DNA from: Acidobacteriota bacterium
GTDB lineage: Bacteria; Acidobacteriota; Terriglobia; Acidiferrales; UBA7541
Assembly (NCBI GenBank): GCA_027307115.1
Contig: DAHUXN010000034.1
Coordinates: forward strand, 37,331 to 101,330
DNA length: 64,000 nucleotides
Reading direction: 5' to 3'
The notes below the pieces were generated by a model. That model saw only the letters and a program-made list of their open reading frames with translations, was not told the DNA's origin and did no database searches. This document shows positions 34,527 to 43,542 of the stretch, piece after piece. Positions within the stretch are counted from its first letter, which is position 1. Every line of letters starts with the position of its first letter. The position numbers were made by a program, and so were the translations under genes.

Positions 34527-35888
34527 GTGAAGCCGGCTTCCGCAAACTCGCCATCGGCATTCCGGCGCAGAATCCGCGCCTACGTCACTTCGCTCACGGT
34601 GATTCTGATCTTCGCAACGGGCGTTCGTTTGGTATTCGCGTGGGATTACGTGGAACAAAATTCCCGGCAAGCTCTCAGCGTAATTCCGTTCACATTTGAA
34701 CCCGGAAACATTGCCGCCTCGATCGCTCGCGGGCAGGGTTTCAGCTCTCCATTGCGCGTGCCAACTGGCCCCACGGCGTGGATGACACCGGTTTATCCTC
34801 TGCTGCTTGCCACGGTCTTCCGCTACGTCGGGATTTACACCTTCCGCTCCTTCGTCGCCGCTGTTCTGCTGAATATCGTTTTTGCCGCGCTCACGTGCGT
34901 GCCGATCTACTGCGCCGGCGAACGAATGGGAGGCGCTGGGCTGGGCGCCGGCGCGGCGTGGCTTTGGGCTATTTTCCCTAATGCGATTCTCATCCCATTC
35001 GAAAGCATGTGGGACGCATGTCTTTCCGCCCTGCTCGCGGCCACGATTTTATGGGCCACGCTGGCGTTGGCCGAATCGCGCCGCGCGCGCGACGGATGTG
35101 CCTACGGGCTACTGTGGGGCCTCGCGCTGATGACGAACCCCACGCTCGCTTCCCTGCTGCCATTCCTGCTCGCGTGGTTGGCATATCGCACTTATCACGC
35201 TTATCGCGTTGATAACGAAGCTCGGCCCTGGTTGCTGAATCCGTTGCTTGCGCTCGGCGTGACGATTCTGTGCTGCGTTCCTTGGACCGTGCGAAACCAC
35301 GACGTCTTTCATACCGTTGTTCCGCTGCAATCCACTCTCGGACTGCAACTCTCGGTGGGAAACAACGCTCAGTCAACCGACGCGCAAACGCATCTGGTGC
35401 ACCCGCTCAATAACGCGGACGAACGCGCGAAGTACGTCGCGATGGGCGAAATAGCCTACATGCGCCAGAAGCAGCGCGAAGCGATTGCGTACATCGAGTC
35501 TCATCCACGACGCGTCGCAGACCTGTGGGTGCATCGCTTTATTGCTTTTTGGACAGGAGGCTCCCCTCATCCATTCGGAGACTTTGAGCAAATTCACTCC
35601 GCATGGTTCCGCTACGTTTTGATTTTCAATATCGCTGCCGGAATCGGCGCGCTGGCGGGAATCGTCCTGCTCCTCTGGAGGCGAAGCGTGTTCGCATTTC
35701 CGCTGGCGGTGTTTCCGCTCGTTTTTCCGTGCATCTACTATGCATCGGTAGCGTTGCCGCGCTACCGTCTTCCCATTGATCCAATTGTGCTTCTGCTCAC
35801 CGCAATTGCGATTGCTTCCGCCTTCCACTGGACAGCACGCACGGACGCGCCAATCCCGCGAAGCGCCACGCAAACCCCAAATATCTAG
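34527..35888 (+). CDS. GT39/ArnT-like membrane glycosyltransferase
   Basis: 453 residues from GTG 34527. About ten membrane spans. The first periplasmic loop reads PTAWMTPVYPLLLATVFRYV and the luminal PWTVRNHDVF motif follows later, both typical of the PMT/ArnT (GT-C fold) family that transfers sugars from polyprenyl-phosphate donors to lipids or proteins at the outer face of the inner membrane. The ETxxPPL-like catalytic Asp cannot be fixed with confidence. Acceptor unknown. It stands alone, divergent from the small basic gene. Confidence 0.8.
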   Translation: MKPASANSPSAFRRRIRAYVTSLTVILIFATGVRLVFAWDYVEQNSRQALSVIPFTFEPGNIAASIARGQGFSSPLRVPTGPTAWMTPVYPLLLATVFRYVGIYTFRSFVAAVLLNIVFAALTCVPIYCAGERMGGAGLGAGAAWLWAIFPNAILIPFESMWDACLSALLAATILWATLALAESRRARDGCAYGLLWGLALMTNPTLASLLPFLLAWLAYRTYHAYRVDNEARPWLLNPLLALGVTILCCVPWTVRNHDVFHTVVPLQSTLGLQLSVGNNAQSTDAQTHLVHPLNNADERAKYVAMGEIAYMRQKQREAIAYIESHPRRVADLWVHRFIAFWTGGSPHPFGDFEQIHSAWFRYVLIFNIAAGIGALAGIVLLLWRRSVFAFPLAVFPLVFPCIYYASVALPRYRLPIDPIVLLLTAIAIASAFHWTARTDAPIPRSATQTPNI

Positions 35889-36030
35889 GAGCCACCTGGC
35901 TCTGTGCTGACGTAAACGCCTCGCCGTACGAAACGCCTTATACACTTTCCAACAAGGCACAGGCTCCGGCCTTGTGGGCAAAACGCGCGCGGAGTAGACT
36001 TCCGCCAGAAACCTTGTACGGAGGTGGCAA

Positions 36031-36933
36031 ATGCCTCGCATTGTCCGTTGTGGCCTGATTCAGGCGCGCTGTGAATGGTCGCCAGCCAGATTCTCTCTAA
36101 CGCAAATCAAACAAGAGATGATCGCCAAACACGAGCGCCTTATCGCCGCTGCGGCAAAGCGAAAAGTGCAAGTCCTCGGTTTGCAGGAACTTTTCTACGG
36201 CCCTTATTTCTGCGCCGAACAACAAACGCGCTGGTACGAGATGACCGAGCGCGTGCCCGACGGTCCCACCGTGGCTCACATGCAAAAGCTCGCGAAACGC
36301 CACCGCATGGTGATGGTTGTTCCCGTGTACGAGGTCGAAATGACCGGCGTTTACTTCAATACGGCCGCGGTGATTGACGCCGATGGCCGCTACCTCGGGA
36401 AATATCGCAAGCACCACATTCCGCACTGCCACCCGGGCTTCTGGGAAAAATTTTATTTCACGCCGGGCAACGCAGGTTACCCGGTCTTTCAAACCCGCTA
36501 TGCGCGCGTCGGCGTATATATATGTTACGACCGCCACTTCCCCGAAGGCGCTCGCGTCCTCGGACTGAACGGCGCCGAGATTGTCTACAACCCGTCGGCA
36601 ACCGTCGCGGGTCTTTCCGAATATCTGTGGGAATTGGAGCAACCCGCGCACGCCGTGGCGAACCAATATTTCGTCGCCGCCATCAATCGCGTCGGAACAG
36701 AACAGCCGTGGAAAATCGGCGAGTTCTATGGAAAAAGCTATTTCTGCGATCCTCGAGGAAAAATCGTGGCCCAGGCCAGCCGCGACAAAGACGAGTTGCT
36801 CGTCGCCGATTTGAATCTCGACGAAATTCAGAAAGTCCGCGACACGTGGCAGTTCTATCGCGATCGTCGCCCCGAATCCTACGGCGAAATCACGCGCACG
36901 CGCGCCGCTGGAAATACCGAAGCGGCGGACTAG
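36031..36933 (+). CDS. Nitrilase-superfamily amidohydrolase, probable beta-ureidopropionase
   Basis: 300 residues; ATG 36031 follows ACGGAGG. The catalytic triad Glu53 (GLQELFYGPYF), Lys127 (KYRKHHIP) and Cys165 (GVYICYDRHFPEG) is complete. CYDRHFPEGAR and IPHCHPGFWEKFYF are typical of the beta-ureidopropionase / N-carbamoylputrescine amidase branch, which hydrolyses N-carbamyl-beta-alanine to beta-alanine, CO2 and ammonia. The downstream dihydropyrimidinase makes that substrate, so the pyrimidine role is strongly supported by context. First gene of the cluster. Confidence 0.9.
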   Translation: MPRIVRCGLIQARCEWSPARFSLTQIKQEMIAKHERLIAAAAKRKVQVLGLQELFYGPYFCAEQQTRWYEMTERVPDGPTVAHMQKLAKRHRMVMVVPVYEVEMTGVYFNTAAVIDADGRYLGKYRKHHIPHCHPGFWEKFYFTPGNAGYPVFQTRYARVGVYICYDRHFPEGARVLGLNGAEIVYNPSATVAGLSEYLWELEQPAHAVANQYFVAAINRVGTEQPWKIGEFYGKSYFCDPRGKIVAQASRDKDELLVADLNLDEIQKVRDTWQFYRDRRPESYGEITRTRAAGNTEAAD

Positions 36934-37005
36934 AGCTGACCGTGGCGATGCCCCTGTTCCGCAAATCCAGAAAAATCCACAGCGACGAGGTTCGCCGATT
37001 CCCCG

Positions 37006-38439
37006 ATGAGTAACCTCCAAACCGAAGCTTTCTCGGCAGAAGCGATTCGCAGCAGCGAGCTCTACAACAAAGATCTCGCGCCCGTCCCCGCCGTGCGCCG
37101 CACTTGGGGCACGTACAACTACGCCGCGCTGTGGATTTCCATGAGCGTGAACATCCCCACATACATGCTCGCGAGCGCCATGATTGCCGGAGGAATGGAC
37201 TGGAAGCAGGCGCTGTTCACGGTGTTTCTCGGCAATGTGCTGGTGCTGATTCCCATGTTGCTCAATGCGCACGCCGGCGCGAAGTACGGAATTCCCTTCC
37301 CCGTGTTTGCGCGGGCGTCGTTCGGGGTACTGGGCGCGAACGTTCCCGCGATCTTGCGCGCACTTGTGGCTTGCGGATGGTTCGGCATTCAAACGTGGAT
37401 CGGCGGCGAAGCAATCAACGCCATGCTCATCGCACTCGCACCTTCGTGGGCGCAAGTTTCGTATGGCCCTGCCCTGTGTTTCGCATTTTTCTGGCTGCTG
37501 AATGTCGCCGTAATTCTTCGCGGCATCGAAACGATTCGATTCTTGCAAGGCGTCTCGGCTCCGTTTCTGCTGCTGATCGGGCTTGCGCTGCTTCTTTGGG
37601 CGCGCAACAAAGCGGGCGGCTTCGGTCCCATGCTTTCGAATCCGTCGAAGTTCCACAGCTTCAGCGAATTTTTTCGCTTCTTTGTCCCTTCGCTGACGGG
37701 CGTGGTGGGATTTTGGGCCACCGTCTCGCTGAATATTCCCGACTTCACGCGCTACGCGCGCTCGCAACGCGATCAGATTGTCGGCCAGGCGCTCGGCCTT
37801 CCGGCAACGATGACGTTTTATTCCTTCATCGGCATCGCCGTCACTTCCGCGACCACCATTATTTTTGGCGAGGCCCTGTGGGACCCAGTCAAAGTGCTGG
37901 CGCGGCTCGGCCATCCCTGGGCCGTTGTGCTGGCGATGATTGCGCTGCTCGTGGCCACGCTCAACGTCAACGTCGCCGCAAACGTCGTCTCTCCCTCGAA
38001 CGATTTCTCGAATCTTTCTCCGCGGCGCATCAGCTTTCGCACCGGCGGCTTGATTACGTGCGCGGTGGGGATCGCCATGCAGCCTTGGAAACTGATGGCG
38101 AATTACGGCAGCTACATTTTCGGTTGGCTGGTCGGCTACTCCGGATTTCTTGGGCCGATTGCAGGAATTTTGATTTGCGATTACTTTGTTTTGCGCGGCA
38201 AAGTGCTCGCACCGCAGGATCTTTACAGGCGCGGCGGCCAGTACGAATATGCGAGCGGCGTCAATTGGCAGGCAATCGTTGCGCTGGCTCTGGGTGTGGG
38301 CGTGGCTTTTATTGGTTTGGTTGTTCCGCCGCTGCGCGTCTTGTATAACTACGCGTGGTTCGTCGGATTCGCAGTCAGCTTCGCCGCGTATTTCGTTTTG
38401 ATGAGCAGTTTTCGGCGGCTCAACGAAGCGGCAAACTGA
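37006..38439 (+). CDS. NCS1-family nucleobase permease (uracil/allantoin/hydantoin type)
   Basis: 477 residues with about twelve membrane spans. The first helix region AALWISMSVNIPTYMLASAM, the broken helix FGVLGANVPAIL, and WATVSLNIPDFTRYARSQ before the eighth span are characteristic of NCS1 symporters such as Mhp1 and PucI. Sitting between beta-ureidopropionase and dihydropyrimidinase it most likely imports uracil, thymine or a dihydropyrimidine/hydantoin by Na or H symport. A 21-codon open frame (36948-37013) overlaps its start by eight bases and could couple its translation. Confidence 0.92.
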   Translation: MSNLQTEAFSAEAIRSSELYNKDLAPVPAVRRTWGTYNYAALWISMSVNIPTYMLASAMIAGGMDWKQALFTVFLGNVLVLIPMLLNAHAGAKYGIPFPVFARASFGVLGANVPAILRALVACGWFGIQTWIGGEAINAMLIALAPSWAQVSYGPALCFAFFWLLNVAVILRGIETIRFLQGVSAPFLLLIGLALLLWARNKAGGFGPMLSNPSKFHSFSEFFRFFVPSLTGVVGFWATVSLNIPDFTRYARSQRDQIVGQALGLPATMTFYSFIGIAVTSATTIIFGEALWDPVKVLARLGHPWAVVLAMIALLVATLNVNVAANVVSPSNDFSNLSPRRISFRTGGLITCAVGIAMQPWKLMANYGSYIFGWLVGYSGFLGPIAGILICDYFVLRGKVLAPQDLYRRGGQYEYASGVNWQAIVALALGVGVAFIGLVVPPLRVLYNYAWFVGFAVSFAAYFVLMSSFRRLNEAAN

Positions 38440-38454
38440 GGAAGGCGGCAATTC

Positions 38455-39450
38455 ATGGACTTTGGCATCACAATCAAACCGGACATGTCAATCGAACGCA
38501 TCGTCAATCTCGCGAAGCAAGCCGAGGCCGGCGGATTCAAGTACGGATGGGTGTTCGATTCGCATGTGATTTGGATGGATCCATTTCCCTTGTTAACGCT
38601 GATGGCCGCGAACACGCGAACCATGCGGCTCGGAACGTGCGTCACAAATCCGGCGGTGCGCGACGTAACAGTGGCCTCGAGCTTGTTCGCCACATTGAAT
38701 CTCGCTTCGCATGGACGCATGCAGCTCGGCATCGGGCGCGGCGACAGCTCGCGGCGCGTGCTGGGCAAGAAACCCACGACCATCGAAAATCTCGAAGAGT
38801 TCGTGAAAGTTTTCCGCGCATTGAATTCCGGAGACGCGGTCGACTACGAAGGAACGGACACGCGCTTTCCGTGGGCGACGGCTGGCGTGCCGCGCGTTTG
38901 GGTCGCTGGATACGGACCAAAGGTATTGCGCGCCGCGGGGCGCATTGCCGACGGCATCATTCTCCAATTTGCTGATCCCGATCTGATCGCGTGGTGCCTG
39001 GGATTTGTGCGCGAAGGAGCGCAAGCCGCAGACCGCGATTTCAAAAAGATTGAAATCATGTCCGCCGCGCCGGTGTGGATCTCCGACGATTTAAAGGTCG
39101 CGCGCGACCGCGTTCGCTGGTTTCCCGCGCTGGTTTCGAATCACGTGGTGGATCTGATTGCAAAATATAAAGCGGAGGAATTGCCTGCCGCGCTTGTCTC
39201 GTACGTCAGCAATCGCGGAGGGTACGATTATCTGCATCACTGCGAAGTGGGCAGCGACAACGCGGATTTCGTGACTGATGAAATCACCGACCGCTTCTGC
39301 TTGGTCGGTCCTGTCGAAGCGCATCGCAAAAAGTTGGAGGCTCTGCGCGCGGTGGGCGTGACGCAGTTCAATATTTATTTGATGTGCGGCGACGAAGAGA
39401 AAACGCTGGATATTTATTCGCGCGACGTTTTGCCTGCTTACGCCAAGTAG
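38455..39450 (+). CDS. LLM-class flavin-dependent oxidoreductase
   Basis: 331 residues of the luciferase-like (bacterial luciferase / F420-dependent) TIM-barrel family. MDFGITIKPDMSIERIVNLA opens the barrel; GTCVTNPAVRDV and LGIGRGDSSRRVLGKKP line the flavin site; VWVAGYGPKVLRAAGRIADG is the conserved barrel closure. The cofactor may be FMN or F420; sequence alone does not tell. It lies 15 bases after the permease and 43 before dihydropyrimidinase, on the same strand, so a redox step on a pyrimidine or its reduced derivative is likely. No dihydropyrimidine dehydrogenase is nearby. Confidence 0.88.
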   Translation: MDFGITIKPDMSIERIVNLAKQAEAGGFKYGWVFDSHVIWMDPFPLLTLMAANTRTMRLGTCVTNPAVRDVTVASSLFATLNLASHGRMQLGIGRGDSSRRVLGKKPTTIENLEEFVKVFRALNSGDAVDYEGTDTRFPWATAGVPRVWVAGYGPKVLRAAGRIADGIILQFADPDLIAWCLGFVREGAQAADRDFKKIEIMSAAPVWISDDLKVARDRVRWFPALVSNHVVDLIAKYKAEELPAALVSYVSNRGGYDYLHHCEVGSDNADFVTDEITDRFCLVGPVEAHRKKLEALRAVGVTQFNIYLMCGDEEKTLDIYSRDVLPAYAK

Positions 39451-39493
39451 GCGAACTTCTTTCGCGCCGCGAATTGGGAGGCTCTGCAAAAAG

Positions 39494-40885
39494 ATGCGTT
39501 TTGACATGGTCATCAAAAACGGCGCCGTGGTGACGGCGACCGATACGTGCGCTGCGGACATTGGCGTCAGCGGCCACAAAGTCTCCGCCATCGCCGCGCA
39601 GCTTCCCATCGAAAACGCCGGCAAAGTCGTCGACGCCGCGGGATGCTTGGTGATCCCCGGCGGAATCGACGTTCACACGCATCTCGATATGCCTTTCGGC
39701 GGAACGATGAGCGCGGACGATTTCGAGACGGGCACCGTCGCGGCGGCGTTTGGCGGCACGACGACGCTGATCGATTTCGCCATTCAATATAAAGGCCAAA
39801 GCCTTCGCGAAGCTTTCGATACGTGGATGAAAAAGGCGCACGACAAAGCCGTAACCGACTATTCCTTCCACTGCATCATCACCGATCTCGGCAGCGCGCA
39901 ACTCGAAGAGATGGGCCAGCTCATTCGCGAAGGCGTCACCAGTTTCAAACTTTTCATGGCTTATCCGGGCGTGTTCATGCTCGACGACGCCTCGATTTTT
40001 CGCGCGATGTCGCAGGCGGCGAAGCACGCCGGATTGATTTGCATGCACGCGGAAAACGGCGGCGCCATCGACGTGATCGTGCAACGCGCGCTCGCCGAAG
40101 GGAAACGCGCGCCAAAATATCATGCGCTCACGCGGCCCGTCACAGCGGAAGCCGAAGCCACGTCGCGCGCGATTGCGCTGGCCGAAATGGCGGGCGCGCC
40201 CGTGTACATCGTTCACCTTTCCTGCAATGAGGCGCTCGAAAAAGTCCGCGAAGCGCGCGACCGCGGCCTGCCCGCGTACGCGGAAACGTGTCCGCAGTAT
40301 TTGTATCTCTCGCTCGAGAATTTCGACGTCCCGGGATTCGAAGGCGCGAAATACGTTTTCACGCCGCCGCTGCGCGAGAAGTGGCATCAGGAAAAATTGT
40401 GGCAAGGGCTGGCGCAGGACACTTTGCAGGTGGTTTCCACCGACCATTGCCCGTTTTGTTTCAAGGAACAAAAAGAATTGGGCAGAGACGACTTCACGAA
40501 AATTCCCAACGGAGGGCCGGGCATCGAGCATCGCCTGAGCTTGATTTATACCGGCGGCGTCCACGGAAAACGATTTTCCGCCAACCGCTTCGTCGAGCTT
40601 GTTTCCACCGCGCCCGCAAAACTTTTTGGATTGTACCCGCGGAAGGGGACAATCGCCGTCGGCTCGGATGCCGACCTCGTCATCTTTGATCCAAACCGCG
40701 AGGAAATTATCAGCGCGAAAACGCATCACATGCGCGTTGACTATTCGATGTTCGAAGGCATTCACACCACGGGCGCGCCGAGGGCCGTTTTTTCACGCGG
40801 CAAACCCGTAATCGACGCCGGAAAATTCGTCGGCCGCCCCGGCGCAGGCCAATTCATCCGCCGCCAAACCTATTCCCGCATGTAG
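39494..40885 (+). CDS. hydA: Dihydropyrimidinase / D-hydantoinase
   Basis: 463 residues; GGGAGG precedes ATG 39494. It hydrolyses 5,6-dihydrouracil or -thymine to N-carbamyl-beta-amino acids. The binuclear metal site is complete: His61 and His63 (DVHTHLD), carboxylated Lys152 (SFKLFMAYPG), His185 (MHAENG), His241 (IVHLSC) and Asp317 (STDHCPF). Typical length and motifs exclude allantoinase and dihydroorotase. Its product is the substrate of the amidohydrolase three genes upstream. Confidence 0.94.
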   Translation: MRFDMVIKNGAVVTATDTCAADIGVSGHKVSAIAAQLPIENAGKVVDAAGCLVIPGGIDVHTHLDMPFGGTMSADDFETGTVAAAFGGTTTLIDFAIQYKGQSLREAFDTWMKKAHDKAVTDYSFHCIITDLGSAQLEEMGQLIREGVTSFKLFMAYPGVFMLDDASIFRAMSQAAKHAGLICMHAENGGAIDVIVQRALAEGKRAPKYHALTRPVTAEAEATSRAIALAEMAGAPVYIVHLSCNEALEKVREARDRGLPAYAETCPQYLYLSLENFDVPGFEGAKYVFTPPLREKWHQEKLWQGLAQDTLQVVSTDHCPFCFKEQKELGRDDFTKIPNGGPGIEHRLSLIYTGGVHGKRFSANRFVELVSTAPAKLFGLYPRKGTIAVGSDADLVIFDPNREEIISAKTHHMRVDYSMFEGIHTTGAPRAVFSRGKPVIDAGKFVGRPGAGQFIRRQTYSRM

Positions 40886-41342
40886 CTCTTCAGGACGTCG
40901 GGGCTCCAGCCCCGACATAAAGATGCCGTTAGTTCTATTTTCCTTTTTCCTTTTGCGCGCCTTATCCGCGCGATGTTTTCGCTTTTCGGCGAGCGAAAAA
41001 CGGGGCGGCGCGAAATGAAATTCATTACCGATCAGGAAAATGGAAGTGGTCATGTTTTCAGCCTTTTGGCTCTGTGGGACTGTGCACGTAATTGCTCCGA
41101 CCTCTTGAGAAGCGAAGGCCTTCGATGCGGTCGGACGTACACTCAACAGAGACAAAAGCAAAGGCAGAAGCGGATTCCTGCCTGCCGCAGGCAGGTCTCG
41201 TCGTATGGCTCCTCGGGATGACAGGTAAGAAGGGGAAACGGGCGCAGCACAAAGGCCGCCGCACGTGCACGGCGCGGGCGGGGCAGCCCCGCCGCTACGA
41301 GAGGAGAGAAAGGAAAGCAAAGCGGCGTCGAGCCGCCGCACT

Positions 41343-41385
41343 CCAAAAGAAAAGGCCCCACGCTCAGAAAACGAGCATGGGGCAC
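41343..41385 (-). terminator. Rho-independent terminator on the minus strand with no gene before it
   Basis: Read on the minus strand: GCCCCATGCTC, loop GTTTTCT, GAGCGTGGGGC (11 pairs including one T-G), followed by CTTTTCTTTT. No minus-strand gene lies upstream of it (toward higher coordinates), so it may end an unrecognised RNA. Confidence 0.6.
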
Positions 41386-41505
41386 CCGAAAAGGCCAACC
41401 GTGGGCTGGGCCGTGCCGGGAGGCAACGACGAAAAGACGCTCGGGCAGAAGCCTGCCTACGCAAACCCCCGACCCCCTCAAGCCCGGCCCCCTGAAGTGC
41501 GTAGT

Positions 41506-41544
41506 GCCTTTGTAGGGCCCGATCGGCGTTATCGGGCCGAAGGC
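41506..41544 (-). other. Long stable hairpin, possible structured RNA element
   Basis: GGCCCGAT and ATCGGGCC (41516-41523, 41531-41538) pair perfectly around a seven-base loop, and outer GCCTT/AAGGC segments extend the stem. The neighbouring segment 41458-41503 has TACGCA/TGCGTA ends around G-runs of 5, 3, 5 and 5 on the minus strand, a G-quadruplex pattern. Confidence 0.45.
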
Positions 41545-41784
41545 TTGCGCAGCACGCCTCTTGCGTGTTGTTGCGACGAAAATAAACGGATGCGGGCACG
41601 CGGCGGTTGCGCGCCGAGCAGCATGGGTTTACTCTCACGTTTCAACGGCGCACGGGTTGCGTTGCGTGCGCGGGAAGTGTGTTTAAGTATGTCAGGAAGC
41701 GGTCGCCAGCTGCGCCAAGCCACGGGAAAATATAAACGGGATCGAAAAAGGTGAGAGGCGAGAAGTTATGAGGAGAAGATTGTG

Positions 41785-43542
41785 ATGAATCGAACGCTAA
41801 GAATTCGAGCGCGAGGAGCGGGAGCGCAGCTGATTGGGCTGCCAAATTTCTTGCTGTTGAGATTGTCGCTGCTTAGCTTCTTGCTGCTGAGTTTTACATT
41901 GCTCGCGCATCCGCTGCCGGCTCAAGGGCAAACGCAAGAACAGCCGCAACAGCACCCGCAGCAGGCTCCGGTGATTAGCATCAACATTACGCGGACCATC
42001 CAGGCGGTCAACTACCGCACCAAGGGTTCCACGCACATCAATTTTCGCGGCACGGCTCTGCTTCCGCAAGGAACGGGCGAGGCGAAAATCGGAAATAAAT
42101 CCGGTGCGATTACGATTGACGCTAAATTTGAGAATTTGTCCGCGCCTTCGCAGTTTGGTTCGCCGTATCTGACCTATGTGCTGTGGGCCATCACGCCGGA
42201 AGGACGCGCCACGAATCTGGGCCAGCTCGTCTTGGAGGGGAACAAGAGCAAGCTGGTGACAACGACGCAATTGCAGACGTTCGGACTGATCGTGACAGCC
42301 GAGCCGGATTTTGGCGTGACGGTTCCGAGCGAAGATGTGGTGCTCGAAAATATCGTGCGCGCCGACACGCAAGGCAAGGTCGACGCCGTCGCCGCCAACT
42401 ACGAGTTGCTGCGGCGCGGCCGCTATGACGATGCGGACCTGCCGCCGCTCGAGGCCTCGCCGGACGTGCCGCTCGACTTGTTGGAGGCGCGCAACGCCAT
42501 GCGGATTGCCAAGCTGCGCCAGGCGGACAAGTACGCTCCCGATTCATGGGCCAAAGCCACCGACGCCATGGGTCGCGCCGAAAATTACGAAGCGCGAAAG
42601 CAGCGGAAGTCGGTCCCGACGGCGGCGCGAGACGCTGTCCAAGGTTTCGAAGACGCGATAACCATAGCGCTTAAGCGTCAGGATGAAGAACGGCTGGCGC
42701 AGGAACGGGCAGCTGCAGCGCAACGCGAGGCTCAAGCTAAAGCGGATCAAGCGGCTGAGGCCCAGCGTCGCGCAGAAGCGGAGAAGCAAGCGCTCGAAGC
42801 GCAGTTAGCGGCCGCAAAGGACGCGCAGGCCAGAGCCGAGGCGCAGGCACAACAGCAACTAGCGCAGGCCCAAGCGCAGCAGGCGCAGTTGCAGGCGCAG
42901 CAGGCTCAAATAGCGGCGGAACAGGCACACGAAGCCGAAGTGAAAGCGCAGTTGGAGGCAACGCAGGAAGCGCAGGCGCGCGCCGCCGCTCAGGCGCAAC
43001 AGCAACAAGCGCAGGCCCAAGCACAACAAGCGGAGGCGCAGGCGCAACAGGCTCGCGACGCCGCGAGCAAAGCAGAACAAGAGCAACAGCAGTTGCGCGC
43101 CACGTTACTCGCGCAGTTCAACCGCATCCTTGAAACGCACGATACGCCGCGGGGGCTCGTCGTCAATATCGGCGACGTGCTGTTCGCCACGGGAAAGTAC
43201 GATCTTCGCCCCGAGGCGCGCGAACGGCTGGCAAAACTCAGCGGCATCGTGCTGGCGCATCCCGGCTTGAAGTTGGCCGTGGAGGGATACACGGACAATG
43301 TAGGAAGCGAGGAGTTCAATCAGACTTTGTCGGAGCATCGCGCCTCAGGAGTCAGACAATACCTGGTGGATCAGGGCTTGGACACCGATTCAATCACGGC
43401 AACGGGACTCGGCATGAGTTCCCCAGTGGCAGATAACAACACGGCGGCAGGTCGCCAGAAAAATCGGCGCGTGGAAATCGTTATCTCCGGCGAAGTGATT
43501 GGTACGAAGATCGGAGCGACGCCGAGTCAGCCTCCGCAGTAA
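41785..43542 (+). CDS. OmpA-family protein with a long Gln/Ala coiled coil
   Basis: 585 residues from ATG 41785, nine bases after AGGAG (GTG 41782 is adjacent). A hydrophobic segment at about 22-45 acts as signal or anchor. Residues 50-300 form a soluble domain; about 300-435 is a long helix dominated by Ala, Gln and Glu (repeats like AQAQQQQAQAQAQQAEAQAQ), a coiled coil that could span the periplasm. The C-terminal 115 residues are an OmpA peptidoglycan-binding domain: VEGYTDNVGSEEFNQTLSEH, ending with the RKNRRVEI-like QKNRRVEIVISG. It probably tethers envelope layers to peptidoglycan. Confidence 0.9.
   Translation: MNRTLRIRARGAGAQLIGLPNFLLLRLSLLSFLLLSFTLLAHPLPAQGQTQEQPQQHPQQAPVISINITRTIQAVNYRTKGSTHINFRGTALLPQGTGEAKIGNKSGAITIDAKFENLSAPSQFGSPYLTYVLWAITPEGRATNLGQLVLEGNKSKLVTTTQLQTFGLIVTAEPDFGVTVPSEDVVLENIVRADTQGKVDAVAANYELLRRGRYDDADLPPLEASPDVPLDLLEARNAMRIAKLRQADKYAPDSWAKATDAMGRAENYEARKQRKSVPTAARDAVQGFEDAITIALKRQDEERLAQERAAAAQREAQAKADQAAEAQRRAEAEKQALEAQLAAAKDAQARAEAQAQQQLAQAQAQQAQLQAQQAQIAAEQAHEAEVKAQLEATQEAQARAAAQAQQQQAQAQAQQAEAQAQQARDAASKAEQEQQQLRATLLAQFNRILETHDTPRGLVVNIGDVLFATGKYDLRPEARERLAKLSGIVLAHPGLKLAVEGYTDNVGSEEFNQTLSEHRASGVRQYLVDQGLDTDSITATGLGMSSPVADNNTAAGRQKNRRVEIVISGEVIGTKIGATPSQPPQ

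Larger units (their letters stand above)
40886..41784. other. Structured non-coding region between hydA and the OmpA-like gene
   Basis: About 900 bases with no believable gene; the long minus-strand frame across it has low-complexity composition. Structures seen: GTCGGGGCT-CC-AGCCCCGAC (40897-40916) just after hydA; CCTGCCTG-CCG-CAGGCAGG (41176-41194); a minus-strand terminator at 41345-41385; TACGCA/TGCGTA (41458-41463 and 41498-41503) enclosing four G-runs on the minus strand; and a long hairpin at 41506-41544. The first two resemble dispersed palindromic (REP-type) elements. The last three lie together and could belong to one minus-strand RNA. Confidence 0.5.

Noticed and set aside
36097..38451. 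A 784-codon minus-strand open frame across the amidohydrolase and permease genes
   Set aside because: Composition is dominated by Arg, His and Gln with no domains; the plus-strand genes beneath it are unmistakable.
39368..40765. A 465-codon minus-strand frame
   Set aside because: Antisense to the dihydropyrimidinase gene, which carries a full metal site.
40793..41638. A 281-codon minus-strand frame in the hydA-ompA gap
   Set aside because: Runs through several palindromes and into the hydA 3' end; low-complexity Ser/Arg/Pro composition. I treat the region as non-coding.
42700..43100. A DNA repeat array inside the OmpA-like gene
   Set aside because: The Ala/Gln repetition is a coiled coil at protein level; the codons vary and there is no exact tandem DNA unit.
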